This document shows, piece by piece, positions 8,091-16,180 of a DNA stretch of 52,540 bases (its first letter is position 1; every line of letters begins with the position of its first letter). The DNA is taken from contig NZ_JAATVU010000039.1 in the NCBI RefSeq assembly GCF_013184745.1, positions 1-52,540 of the forward strand, in the 5' to 3' direction. Source of the stretch: Mangrovicoccus sp. HB161399 (GTDB taxonomy: Bacteria > Pseudomonadota > Alphaproteobacteria > Rhodobacterales > Rhodobacteraceae). Both the position numbers and the translations under genes were made by a program. Below the pieces are notes generated by a model, which worked only from the letters and a program-made list of their open reading frames with translations, had not been told where the DNA came from and did not search any database.

Positions 8091-9187
8091 TGCAGAAGCT
8101 GCCGACCTGGGCCGATGTGGTCCTGATCCCCGTCATCAACCTGGCGCTCGCCTTCCTCGTGTCGGGCCTGGTGATCCTCTATATCGGCGAGAACCCGGTC
8201 CACGCGCTGGAGGTGATGGTCAACGGCGCGATGGGATCGACCCGCGGCTGGGGCTACACGCTGTTCTTCGCCACCAACTTCATCTTCACCGGCCTCGCGG
8301 TCGCGGTCGCCTACCACGCCTCGCTGTTCAATATCGGCGGCGAGGGACAGGCGGCGCTCGGGGGGCTGGGCGTCGCGCTCGTGTGCCTCGCCGTCGACTG
8401 GCCGTTCTGGTGGCTCGCCCTGCCCTTCGCGGTGATCGGCGGCGCGCTCTTCGGCGCCGCCTGGGCGGCGATCCCGGCCTGGCTGAACGCCAAGCGCGGC
8501 AGCCACATCGTGATCACCACGATCATGTTCAACTTCATCGCCTCGGCGCTGATGGTCTACCTTCTGGTGAACATCCTCAAGGCACCGGGCATGGCGCCCG
8601 AGAGCCGCGGCTTCCCGGACGGCACGAACCTGCCCACGGCCTTCGACGTGCTCGGCCTCTTCGGCATCCCATTCAACAAGTTCGCGCCGCTCAACGTCGC
8701 CTTCCTGGTGGCGCTGGCGGCCTGCTGGGGCGTCTGGGTGCTGATCTGGCGGACCCGGCTGGGCTATGAAATCCGCGCCTACGGCAAGTCGGAGCCGGCC
8801 GCCGTCTATGCCGGGATCAGCCCGGTGCGGATCATCATGGTCACCATGCTGATCTCGGGCGGCCTGGCGGGGCTGATGGGCGTCAACGCGGTGATGGGCG
8901 AGGCCGAGCGGCTGACCCTCGACTCCGTCCAGGGCGCGGGCTTCGTCGGCATCGCCGTGGCGCTGATGGGGCGCAACCATCCGGTAGGCGTGTTCCTCGC
9001 CGCGGTGCTGTTCGGCGCGCTCTACCAGGGCGGGATCGAGCTGGAATTCGAGATCCCGGCGATCAGCCGCGAGATGATCCTGGTCATCCAGGCGCTGGTG
9101 ATCCTGTTCACCGGGGCGCTCGACGGCATGGTGCGCACGCCGCTGGAGCGGCTCTTTGTCAGCCTGCGCAGGAAGGGAGCCGCGTGA
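8090..9187 (+). CDS. ABC transporter permease (BPD_transp_2 type), first subunit
   Basis: A 365-residue inner-membrane protein with about eight to nine hydrophobic segments. The family-specific loops SLFNIGGEGQAALGGLG and later SVQGAGFVGIAVALMGRNHPVG are typical of nucleoside/BMP-linked permeases. It begins in a TGATG overlap with the ATPase and ends in TGATG with the second permease. It should pair with the following protein as a heterodimeric channel. Confidence 0.9.
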   Translation: MQKLPTWADVVLIPVINLALAFLVSGLVILYIGENPVHALEVMVNGAMGSTRGWGYTLFFATNFIFTGLAVAVAYHASLFNIGGEGQAALGGLGVALVCLAVDWPFWWLALPFAVIGGALFGAAWAAIPAWLNAKRGSHIVITTIMFNFIASALMVYLLVNILKAPGMAPESRGFPDGTNLPTAFDVLGLFGIPFNKFAPLNVAFLVALAACWGVWVLIWRTRLGYEIRAYGKSEPAAVYAGISPVRIIMVTMLISGGLAGLMGVNAVMGEAERLTLDSVQGAGFVGIAVALMGRNHPVGVFLAAVLFGALYQGGIELEFEIPAISREMILVIQALVILFTGALDGMVRTPLERLFVSLRRKGAA

Positions 9188-10152
9188 TGGATCTCAATAC
9201 CGTCCTCCTGATCCTCGACTCCACGCTGCGCCTGGCCACGCCGCTGCTCTTCGCCTGCCTCGCCGGGCTGTTCTCGGAGCGTGCTGGCGTGTTCGACATC
9301 GGGCTCGAGGGCAAGATGCTGATCGCGGCCTTCTTCTCGGCCGCCGCAGCGGCGCTGACCGGCAATGTCTGGCTCGGCCTGCTGGCGGGCTGCGCCGCCT
9401 CGATGGCGCTGGCGGCGATCCACGGGCTGGCCTCGATCACCTTCCGCGGCAACCAGCTGATTTCCGGCGTGGCGATCAACTTCCTCGCCACCGGCCTGAC
9501 CGTGCTGATCGCCCAGGACTGGTTCCAGCAGGGCGGCCGCACGCCCCAGCTGGAGGGCGGCGCGCGGTTCCAGCCGATCACCCTGCCCTTCGCCGAGACC
9601 CTGCGCGACGTGCCCGTCTTCGGCCAGATCTACTACGACCTGATCTCGGGCCACACGATCCTGGTCTATGCCGGCTTCCTGGCGGTTCCGGCCACCTGGT
9701 ACGTGCTGTTCCGCACCCGCTTCGGCCTGCGGCTGCGCGCGGTGGGCGAGAACCCGGGCGCGGTCGACACGGCGGGCGTCTCGGTGACCGGGCTGCGCTA
9801 CGGCGCGGTGATGATCTGCGGGCTGCTCTGCGGCTTCGCCGGCGCCTACCTGTCCACCGGGCTCTCGGCGGGCTTCGTCAAGGACATGAGCGCGGGCCGC
9901 GGCTTCATTGCGCTGGCGGCGCTGATCTTCGCCAAGTGGCGCCCGTGGTCGGCGCTCGGCGCCTGCCTGCTCTTCGGCCTGCTCGACGCGCTCGGCAACC
10001 GCTTCCAGTCGATCGAGATCGCGGGGATTGCGCTTCCCGTGCAGTTCATGCAGGCCCTGCCCTACATCCTGACCGTGGTGATCCTCGCGGGCTTCGTCGG
10101 CAAGGCCATTCCGCCGCGCGCCGGCGGCGAGGCCTATGTGAAGGAACGGTGA
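9187..10152 (+). CDS. ABC transporter permease (BPD_transp_2 type), second subunit
   Basis: A 321-residue integral membrane protein with the motifs RAGVFDIGLEGKMLIAAFF near residue 35 and AGRGFIALAALIFAKWRPW near residue 235, both characteristic of the second permease of BMP-type nucleoside importers. The ATG at 9187 was chosen over GTG at 9184 because it forms the same TGATG coupling seen one gene earlier. The next gene follows after 22 bases. Confidence 0.9.
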   Translation: MDLNTVLLILDSTLRLATPLLFACLAGLFSERAGVFDIGLEGKMLIAAFFSAAAAALTGNVWLGLLAGCAASMALAAIHGLASITFRGNQLISGVAINFLATGLTVLIAQDWFQQGGRTPQLEGGARFQPITLPFAETLRDVPVFGQIYYDLISGHTILVYAGFLAVPATWYVLFRTRFGLRLRAVGENPGAVDTAGVSVTGLRYGAVMICGLLCGFAGAYLSTGLSAGFVKDMSAGRGFIALAALIFAKWRPWSALGACLLFGLLDALGNRFQSIEIAGIALPVQFMQALPYILTVVILAGFVGKAIPPRAGGEAYVKER

Positions 10153-10174
10153 GACCGCAAGACGAGGAGCCCGA

Positions 10175-11095
10175 ATGACGATCTACCTTCCCATCGCGGA
10201 AGTCTCGGTCAATGCCTTCCTGCTTCTGGGGCTGGGCGGCATCGTGGGCATCCTTTCGGGCATGTTCGGCGTCGGCGGGGGCTTCCTGCTGACGCCGCTG
10301 CTCTTCTTCATCGGCATTCCCCCGGCCGTCGCCGTGGGCACCCAGGCCAACCAGATCGTCGCCTCCTCCTTCTCCGGCGTGCTGGCGCATTTCAAGCGCA
10401 GGACGGTCGACCTGAAGATGGGATGGGTGCTGCTGGCGGGCGGGCTCGCCGGCGCGGCGATCGGCGTGAAGATCTTCGAGATGCTGACCGAGATCGGCCA
10501 GGTCGACCTGATGGTGCAGCTCTGCTACGTGCTGTTCCTCGGCGTGATCGGGCTGCTGATGTTCATCGAGAGCTGGAACGCGATCCGCCGCTCGAAGGAC
10601 AAGGCCTACAAGCCCAGGAAGCGCCCCGAGAAGGGCTGGGTCCACACCTGGCCCCTGAAGATGAAGTTCCGCACCTCGGGGCTCTACATCTCGGCGATCC
10701 CGGTAGTGATGGTCGGCGCGCTGGTCGGCGTGCTCTCGGCGGTGATGGGCGTGGGCGGCGGCTTCATCATGGTGCCGGCGATGATCTACCTGCTGCACAT
10801 GCCCACCAAGGTCGTGGTCGGCACCTCGCTGTTCCAGATCATCTTCGTCGCCGCCTTCACCACGATCATGCATGCCACGACCAACTACACGGTCGATGCG
10901 GTACTGGCGGTGCTGCTGCTGATCGGCGGCGTGATCGGCGCGCAGATCGGATCGATCATCGCGGTCCGGCTGAAGGCCGAGCAGCTGCGCATCCTGCTCG
11001 CCGGCATGGTGCTTCTGGTCTGCTTCAAGATCGCGCTCGACCTGCTGCTGACGCCGGCCGAGCTCTTTTCCATCGCCCAGGAGGCCGGAAAGTGA
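10175..11095 (+). CDS. TauE/SafE-family sulfite/organosulfonate exporter-like permease
   Basis: A 306-residue membrane protein with the two internally repeated halves of the TauE/SafE family. Each half carries a Gly-rich loop (GMFGVGGGFLLTPLLFF near residue 28; VMGVGGGFIMVPAMIYL near residue 190), separated by a charged cytoplasmic loop (RRSKDKAYKPRKRPEKGW). GAGGAG precedes the start. Known members export sulfite, sulfoacetate or related anions; the substrate here is not determined. It overlaps the next gene (GTGA), and this pair is a recurrent combination in Rhodobacteraceae as far as I recall. Confidence 0.88.
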   Translation: MTIYLPIAEVSVNAFLLLGLGGIVGILSGMFGVGGGFLLTPLLFFIGIPPAVAVGTQANQIVASSFSGVLAHFKRRTVDLKMGWVLLAGGLAGAAIGVKIFEMLTEIGQVDLMVQLCYVLFLGVIGLLMFIESWNAIRRSKDKAYKPRKRPEKGWVHTWPLKMKFRTSGLYISAIPVVMVGALVGVLSAVMGVGGGFIMVPAMIYLLHMPTKVVVGTSLFQIIFVAAFTTIMHATTNYTVDAVLAVLLLIGGVIGAQIGSIIAVRLKAEQLRILLAGMVLLVCFKIALDLLLTPAELFSIAQEAGK

Positions 11096-11850
11096 GGCGT
11101 CTTCTCCTGCTGCTCCTGCTTCTGCTGCCCGTCTCCGCAGCGGCCGAGGAAGTCGTGCTGGGCCTCAGCCAGGACGAGGTGGCGATCACCGCGACCTTCG
11201 ACGGCTCCAGCATCCTGATCTTCGGCGCGGTGAAGCGCGATGCGCCGCCGCCCTCGGAACTGCCGCTCGACGTGGTGATCGCGGTGCAGGGGCCGATGGA
11301 GACGGTGACGGTGCGCAAGAAGGCGCGGCGCTTCGGCATCTGGGTGAATACCAGCGCGGTGGAGATCGACGTTGCGCCCAGCTTCTACGCCGTGGCCACC
11401 ACGCGGCCGCTTTCCGTGGCGCTGAGCCAGACCGAGGACCTGCGCCACCGCATCTCGCTCGACCGCGCGGTGCAGGCGATCGGCGCGGCCGAGGAGGCCG
11501 CCGATGCCCCCTCCTACCTCGCCGCGCTCAAGCGGCTGAGGATCGCCGACGGCAGCTACCTGATCCGCGAGGGCGCCGTTGCGCTCGACCAGGAGACGCT
11601 GTTCCGCACCTCGATCCGCATGCCCGCGAACCTGACGGTGGGCAACTACAAGACGCGCATCTTCCTGACCCGCGGCGGCCAGGTCGTCGACGAGTACGAA
11701 ACGGTGATCTACGTGCACAAGGTCGGGCTGGAGCGCTTCCTCTTCAGCCTCGCACAGGAACAGCCGCTGATCTATGGCGGGCTGTCCCTGGTCATCGCCA
11801 TCGCCGCCGGCTGGGCCGCCTCCGCCGCCTTCGCGATACTGCGCCGCTGA
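11092..11850 (+). CDS. TIGR02186 / Alph_Pro_TM family membrane-anchored protein
   Basis: A 252-residue protein starting with GTG inside the stop of the upstream permease gene. It has a Leu-run signal peptide (RRLLLLLLLLLPVSAAAEE), a long periplasmic domain with FGAVKRDAPPPSELPLDVVI and VRKKARRFGIWVN, and one C-terminal membrane span (LIYGGLSLVIAIAAGWAASA) before a short RR tail. This architecture matches the alphaproteobacterial family TIGR02186. Its function is unknown; the overlap with the TauE-like gene implies that they act together, perhaps as an accessory subunit of the exporter. Confidence 0.82.
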   Translation: MRRLLLLLLLLLPVSAAAEEVVLGLSQDEVAITATFDGSSILIFGAVKRDAPPPSELPLDVVIAVQGPMETVTVRKKARRFGIWVNTSAVEIDVAPSFYAVATTRPLSVALSQTEDLRHRISLDRAVQAIGAAEEAADAPSYLAALKRLRIADGSYLIREGAVALDQETLFRTSIRMPANLTVGNYKTRIFLTRGGQVVDEYETVIYVHKVGLERFLFSLAQEQPLIYGGLSLVIAIAAGWAASAAFAILRR

Positions 11851-11930
11851 TCCGCCGCTTTCCCGATTGACCGGCCAAGGGCGCAGGCGCATCGTGGCCT
11901 GCATTAGCCTTGTTCGGTCCGGAGATTTCG

Positions 11931-12365
11931 ATGATGCGATTGCCCCTGCCCGCGGCAGCCCTTGCAGCCCCCGTCTCTGCCGCCGCCGGCCGGATCGACG
12001 CCCGCTCTTTCCGTCAGCAGGCCTGCGGCCCGCGCCGGATCGGAGCCGGCGATGCAGACCGCGGCGCCGTGCCGGCGCTGCCGGAGGCCGCCGCCTTCTC
12101 CGGCATCCGGATCGGCCCGTTCCGCCGCGATTCCGCGGTTCTCCAGCCGGAACTCGCGGCATCGCGGAGCGCACCGGCGACCGGGGGATCGTCCGGCCCG
12201 GCCCGGCAACCGAACTGACTTCGCCCCATGCGTGGTTGGACGCCGCGTTGTCCGAGGTCCCGCTTCCCGTCCCGCCCGGCCCCGCGCTCGGCGGGATCGC
12301 CGTCCTGGCCGCCTTCGCCCGCACCGCCCCGGGGGACCGGGGACGGCGCGGAGGGTCCGGCGGCG
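11931..12365 (+). pseudogene. Possible eroded exported protein with VPLPA-like tail
   Basis: ATG codons at 11931/11934, seven bases after CCGGAG, open a signal-peptide-like start (MMRLPLPAAALAAPVSAAAG) that ends at 12218. In another frame, about 12245-12350, stands SEVPLPVPPGPALGGIAVLAAF followed by Arg-rich residues. This resembles the VPLPA-CTERM sorting tail (VPLP, hydrophobic span, Arg cluster) of Rhodobacteraceae exported proteins. Joining the two needs a frameshift, and the middle has no recognisable domain, so this may be a dead remnant or chance. Otherwise the stretch 11851-12365 holds no gene I can support. Confidence 0.3.
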
Positions 12366-12827
12366 TCAGGCCACCTGCGCAGCCAGCGCCGGGACGAAGC
12401 GCAGCTTGAACCGCGCCGCAAGCGCGTCGATCTCGGCCGGACCCGCGGGTGCCTCGGATTCCACTGCGGCGAAGAAGCCTTCGAAACCGCCGGGCGTGAC
12501 CATGCACAGCAGCCGCCCGGTCGAGGTCCCCACATTCTGGAACCGGTGGACCGCGCCGCGCGGCACCACCAGCACGCCGCCGACCTCCAGCTCGACATGG
12601 TCGCTGCCGCACCAGAAGGCGAAGCGGCCTTCGGCCACCTGCAGGATTTCGTCCTCCTTCTCGTGGACATGCGGCGGCGGGCCCTCGCCCGGCGGCACCT
12701 CGGCCTCGAACACGCCCAGCCGGCCGCCGGTTTCGGCCGCCGTGATCCGGATCAGATGCGGTCCGAACCCCATCGCCCTGCGCCCGGCACCCGCTGCGGA
12801 CCAGGCCGCCCTGTCAAAACTCTCCAT
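12366..12827 (-). CDS. Cupin-domain protein
   Basis: A 153-residue single-cupin protein. Motif 1 is PPPHVHEKEDEILQVAEG (about residues 45-62) and motif 2 is VVPRGAVHRFQN (near residue 84); the two His and the Glu of motif 1 plus the His of motif 2 form the usual metal site. GGGGAAG precedes the ATG at 12827. It is divergent from a LysR-type regulator 106 bases away, so the regulator probably controls it. Family members are small dioxygenases, isomerases or sensors; no substrate can be assigned. Confidence 0.85.
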   Translation of the reverse strand: MESFDRAAWSAAGAGRRAMGFGPHLIRITAAETGGRLGVFEAEVPPGEGPPPHVHEKEDEILQVAEGRFAFWCGSDHVELEVGGVLVVPRGAVHRFQNVGTSTGRLLCMVTPGGFEGFFAAVESEAPAGPAEIDALAARFKLRFVPALAAQVA

Positions 12828-12933
12828 CTCGCTTCCCCTGAATTGACTGTTCCGAAGTGAGTGCAAGCTAGCTTTCCCGCGGGCGGGCGATAAGTCGGCC
12901 GGATCCCGCAACTCTGTCCGGGATATCCGCCGA
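12828..12933. promoter_or_regulatory. Divergent cupin/LysR control region with AAGCTAGCTT palindrome
   Basis: The 106-base gap contains a perfect 10 bp palindrome AAGCTAGCTT at 12865-12874 and a TTGACT hexamer at 12843-12848. LysR-type proteins normally bind dyads in exactly this position to repress their own gene and control the divergent one. The assignment is positional; no match to a known consensus is claimed. Confidence 0.4.
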
Positions 12934-13848
12934 ATGAAGACCGTCGATCCGCTGCACGGCATCTCCGCCTTCCTTGCCGTTGCCGACCATTCCAGCTTCA
13001 CCCGCGCCGCCGAAGCGCTCGGCCTGACCCGCGCCACGGTCAGCGCCCAGGTCGCCGAGCTGGAGGAGCGGCTGGGCGCGCGCCTGTTCCACCGCACCAC
13101 CCGCGCAGTCCGCCTGACCCCGTCCGGCGAGGCCTACCGCGAGGGGCTTGCCGACATGCGCGCCCGCGTTGCCGCCGCCGAACGGGCCGCCCGGGCGCAG
13201 CATTCCGAGCCCGAGGGACGGCTGCGCGTCACCGCGCCGCCCGACCTGGGCCAGCGCTTCCTGATCCCCTGGGTGCACGAGTTCCTGGAAACCCATCCCG
13301 GCATCCGGATGGAGCTGGAACTGTCCAACAGCGCCCGCCACCTGATCGAGGAGCAGTTCGACCTCGCGCTGCGCGGCACGCTGGCGATCGAGGAGAACCT
13401 GGTCACCCGCCAGATCGGCCAGTCGCGGCTGCATACCTGCGCGAGCCCAGACTACCTCGCCGCGCACGGCATGCCCGCGGCGCCCGAAGGGCTGGCCGGA
13501 CACCGCATCCTGCATTTCAGCCCGATCCGCCGCGGCCGCCGCTGGCGCTTCGAGCGCGGCGGCGAGCAGCGCGAAGTCCCGGTCGAGCCGCGGCTGGAAC
13601 TGAGCGATGGCTGGGCGCTGAGGCTTGCCGCGCTGGAAGGCGCCGGCATCTGCCAGCTGCCGGGCTTCTCGGTCGGCGGCGACCTGCGCAGCGGGCGGCT
13701 GGTGGAGATCCTGCCGGACTGGCGCGCCGGGCAGATCCCGCTCCACGCCGTCTATCCCGACAACCGGCGTATCGCGCAGCGGGTCCGCGCCTTCACCAGC
13801 TTCCTCGCGCGCAAGGCGAAGGCCGAACCCGACCTGCAGGAAGGCTGA
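12934..13848 (+). CDS. LysR-family transcriptional regulator
   Basis: A 304-residue LTTR. The N-terminal winged helix (ISAFLAVADHSSFTRAAEALGLTRATVSAQVAELEERLGARLFHRTTR) spans about residues 9-58, and the linker helix and the effector domain (LRVTAPPDLGQRFLIPWVHEF onward) follow. The effector domain looks like the CrgA/AaeR-like group that begins with RVTAP. It is transcribed away from the cupin gene, its likely target. The gene ends two bases before the stop of the helicase on the other strand. Confidence 0.92.
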   Translation: MKTVDPLHGISAFLAVADHSSFTRAAEALGLTRATVSAQVAELEERLGARLFHRTTRAVRLTPSGEAYREGLADMRARVAAAERAARAQHSEPEGRLRVTAPPDLGQRFLIPWVHEFLETHPGIRMELELSNSARHLIEEQFDLALRGTLAIEENLVTRQIGQSRLHTCASPDYLAAHGMPAAPEGLAGHRILHFSPIRRGRRWRFERGGEQREVPVEPRLELSDGWALRLAALEGAGICQLPGFSVGGDLRSGRLVEILPDWRAGQIPLHAVYPDNRRIAQRVRAFTSFLARKAKAEPDLQEG

Positions 13849-13850
13849 GT

Positions 13851-15404
13851 TCAGCCCGGCAGGGCCGCCTGCCCGTCCGGCTCCTCCACCGCCGGCAGCA
13901 GCGGCGGCGGCGGGACCTTCAGATCGGCGGTGGACAGGCCGTCCTTCGGCTTGGCCAGCCGGTAGCGGGTCACCCAGTGCAGCCGCTCTTCGGCGCGGGT
14001 GATGGCGACATAGGCCAGCCGCTTCCACAGCGGCAGCCCGGCCTCGTTCCGTCCGGCCCGCGCGGCGGCATAGATGTCGGGCGAGAAGACCTGCACCTCG
14101 GACCACTGCGAGCCCTGCGCCTTGTGGATCGTCACCGCCGCGCCATGCAGGAAGCTCGCCCCCATCCGCGCCGCGGAGGCGATCAGCGGCTCGTCCTCCT
14201 CGGGCTGCTCGATCTTGATGATCGAGGCCGCCGAGACCTGAGGATCGGGCGCGCCCAGCACGTGCAGCCGGGCGAAACCGGGCTTCTGGCCCGGGCCGAG
14301 ATAGATCACCTGGGCGCCCTTGATCAGCCCCCGCGCCTCCAGGTCGAGCCGCTTCTTGCGGTGCTTCAGCGGCAGCTCGATGCCGTCGCAGATCAGCGGC
14401 TCGCCGGACATCAGCCCGTCCGCTGGCACCTGGTGCGCGGCGCGGAATGCGGTGATCAGGCGGACGCGGGTGTTGTTGCGCCAGCACAGGACCGGCGAGC
14501 GGGCCATCAGGTCGCAATTCACCCGCTCGGCCACGACCACGCGGTCGTCGCGCCGGGCCGCCTGCTCGACCATCCGCTCGAACTGCTCGAATCCCAGATC
14601 CGGGTCGCCGAGCGCATGCGCGAGGTCGAGAATCGGGTTGCCGCCCTCCTGGCGGTGGATGCGGCTGAGCGTGACGCGGTCGGGGGCGGGCAGCCGGTCG
14701 AAGACCATCTCGCCCGACAGCCCCACCGGCGCCAGCTGCGCCGGATCACCGAACAGCACGAGGGTCGGGAAGATTTCCTTCAGATCCTCGAACTGGCGCT
14801 CGTCGAGCATCGAGCTCTCGTCGACGAAGCCGATGTCGAGCGGCTCCTCCCGCCGCTTCCAGCCCGAGATGAAATCGGAGCCGCGCATGCCGATGGCGGC
14901 CATCGCGCCGGGGATCGACTGGTAGAGCTCGTAGAAGGCCTTGGCGCGGTCCAGCGCCTCGGGCGCGACGCCCTCGACCTCGGGCCTGGTCGCGTTCTGG
15001 CCTGCCAGCCATTCGGCGATCTGCTCGTATTCGGGATTGTAGACCGGGGTGTAGAGGATCCGGTGGATCGTGGTCGCCGGCACGCCGCGCAGGCGCAGCA
15101 CGGAGGCCGCCTTGTTGGTCGGCGCCAGGATCGCCAGGCTGCGGCGTTCCTTGGTGCGCTTGGGCTCGTAGTCGCCGCTGACGATGTCGATGCCCATGTC
15201 GCGCAGCTTGGCGCAGAGCTGCGCCAGCAGCAGCGTCTTGCCGGAGCCGGCCTTGCCGAGCACGGCGATCGCGGTGTTCTCGTCGGTGGGAAGACCTGCG
15301 GTTTCCGCATCCAGGTCGACACCGGCACGGGCCAGCGCTGCCGCCACATGGGCGAAGGCGGTTTCCTGATCGGGCGAGAGCGTCGGGGACGGGGTCGGCT
15401 GCAT
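13851..15404 (-). CDS. RecD-like ATP-dependent DNA helicase (SF1)
   Basis: A 517-residue superfamily 1 helicase: motif I GKAGSGKT at 50-57, motif Ia LAPTNKAA, motif II FVDESSML near 194, motif III FGDPAQLAP near 215, motif V TIHKAQGSQW near 424, and motif VI VAITRAEERLHW near 467. It is shorter than RecD2 and lacks its N-terminal tandem hairpins, matching the stand-alone RecD-like/UvrD_C_2 helicases found in many Rhodobacteraceae and phages. It should unwind DNA in the 5'-3' direction by analogy. It lies 41 bases downstream of luxI on the same strand and may be read from the same transcript. Confidence 0.88.
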   Translation of the reverse strand: MQPTPSPTLSPDQETAFAHVAAALARAGVDLDAETAGLPTDENTAIAVLGKAGSGKTLLLAQLCAKLRDMGIDIVSGDYEPKRTKERRSLAILAPTNKAASVLRLRGVPATTIHRILYTPVYNPEYEQIAEWLAGQNATRPEVEGVAPEALDRAKAFYELYQSIPGAMAAIGMRGSDFISGWKRREEPLDIGFVDESSMLDERQFEDLKEIFPTLVLFGDPAQLAPVGLSGEMVFDRLPAPDRVTLSRIHRQEGGNPILDLAHALGDPDLGFEQFERMVEQAARRDDRVVVAERVNCDLMARSPVLCWRNNTRVRLITAFRAAHQVPADGLMSGEPLICDGIELPLKHRKKRLDLEARGLIKGAQVIYLGPGQKPGFARLHVLGAPDPQVSAASIIKIEQPEEDEPLIASAARMGASFLHGAAVTIHKAQGSQWSEVQVFSPDIYAAARAGRNEAGLPLWKRLAYVAITRAEERLHWVTRYRLAKPKDGLSTADLKVPPPPLLPAVEEPDGQAALPG

Positions 15405-15445
15405 GGCCGGACCCTATCGCCGCAGGCGCGGATATTCCAGCGGGA

Positions 15446-16087
15446 TCAGGCCACCACGAGCCGCGGACGGCCCAGCCGGGCGGCGCGGTCCATGGCCAGG
15501 TGGTACCAGCTGCGGCTGCGCGCGCGCGCGATGCCCGCCTTCGCAGCCAGCCGGTCGGCGACCTCCTCGGAATAGTGCCACAGCCCGGCCGAGATCGCGT
15601 CGCGGCCTTCGCCGGTGCTGCCTAGGATCGCCGGGCTCCAGCCCAGCCGGCCGTAGATGCGGACCATGCGCGCATCGAAGACGCCGACCGAAAAATCCAG
15701 CCCGCGGCCGAGGCCCAGCTCCGCGCCGCCCAGCATCAGCGCGGCCGAGACGTTCGGCGCGGCGCCGCGGGACAGGCAGAAGCGCGTGCATTCCCAGATG
15801 CGGTCGTTGTGCAGCGGGCGGCCGTCGAGGAGGCCGAGGAAATGCTCGTTGATCATGGTGCGTCCTGAGGTCGGCAGGAAGCGCATGGACCCGCCGTGGC
15901 GGCCCCCGGTCTCCCAGATGACGTAGAGCGGGTTGAGATCGTCATACTGGTCCCGCTCCTCGCCATGTTCGGTGACGGAGACCTCCCAGCCCAGCCGCGT
16001 GCGGAACTGGTCGGCGCGGTCGCGGAACATGGAGTCGCGCAGCTCGGGTTGGGTGTGAAGCTGGTCGGCGTGAAGGAAGTGAAGCAT
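15446..16087 (-). CDS. luxI: Acyl-homoserine-lactone synthase (LuxI family)
   Basis: A 213-residue autoinducer synthase. The invariant residues of the family are in place: Arg25, Phe28 and Trp34 in FRDRADQFRTRLGW, the acidic cluster Asp46/Asp49/Asp50 in DQYDDLNPLY, Arg69 in SMRFLP, and Glu99/Arg102 in IWECTRF. It makes an N-acyl-homoserine lactone from S-adenosylmethionine and an acyl carrier; the chain length cannot be read by eye. A luxR gene lies 93 bases upstream on the same strand, giving a complete quorum-sensing module. The ribosome-binding site (GGGGGG, eight bases before the ATG) can be paired in a hairpin. Confidence 0.93.
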   Translation of the reverse strand: MLHFLHADQLHTQPELRDSMFRDRADQFRTRLGWEVSVTEHGEERDQYDDLNPLYVIWETGGRHGGSMRFLPTSGRTMINEHFLGLLDGRPLHNDRIWECTRFCLSRGAAPNVSAALMLGGAELGLGRGLDFSVGVFDARMVRIYGRLGWSPAILGSTGEGRDAISAGLWHYSEEVADRLAAKAGIARARSRSWYHLAMDRAARLGRPRLVVA

Positions 16088-16093
16088 TTTCTT

Positions 16094-16119
16094 GTCCCCC
16101 CAGACATTTGCTGTGGGAC
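16094..16119 (-). promoter_or_regulatory. Hairpin that can sequester the luxI ribosome-binding site
   Basis: In the transcript GUCCCACAG (16119-16111) can pair with CUGGGGGGAC (16103-16094): five plus three base pairs with a small internal loop and a 7-base apex. The 3-prime arm contains the only Shine-Dalgarno-like purine tract of luxI. This is visible in the sequence; regulatory use is inferred. Confidence 0.4.
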
Positions 16120-16180
16120 GAGCATTGCGGCTGCCGCCTTGCCCAAAGGTATCGGCAGCGGCCTCTCCGTTAACCTTCCG

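Noticed and set aside
16088-16180. lux box between luxR and luxI
   Set aside because: Imperfect inverted repeats such as CTGCCG...CGGCAG exist near 16131-16160, but none matches a lux-box consensus well enough to claim.
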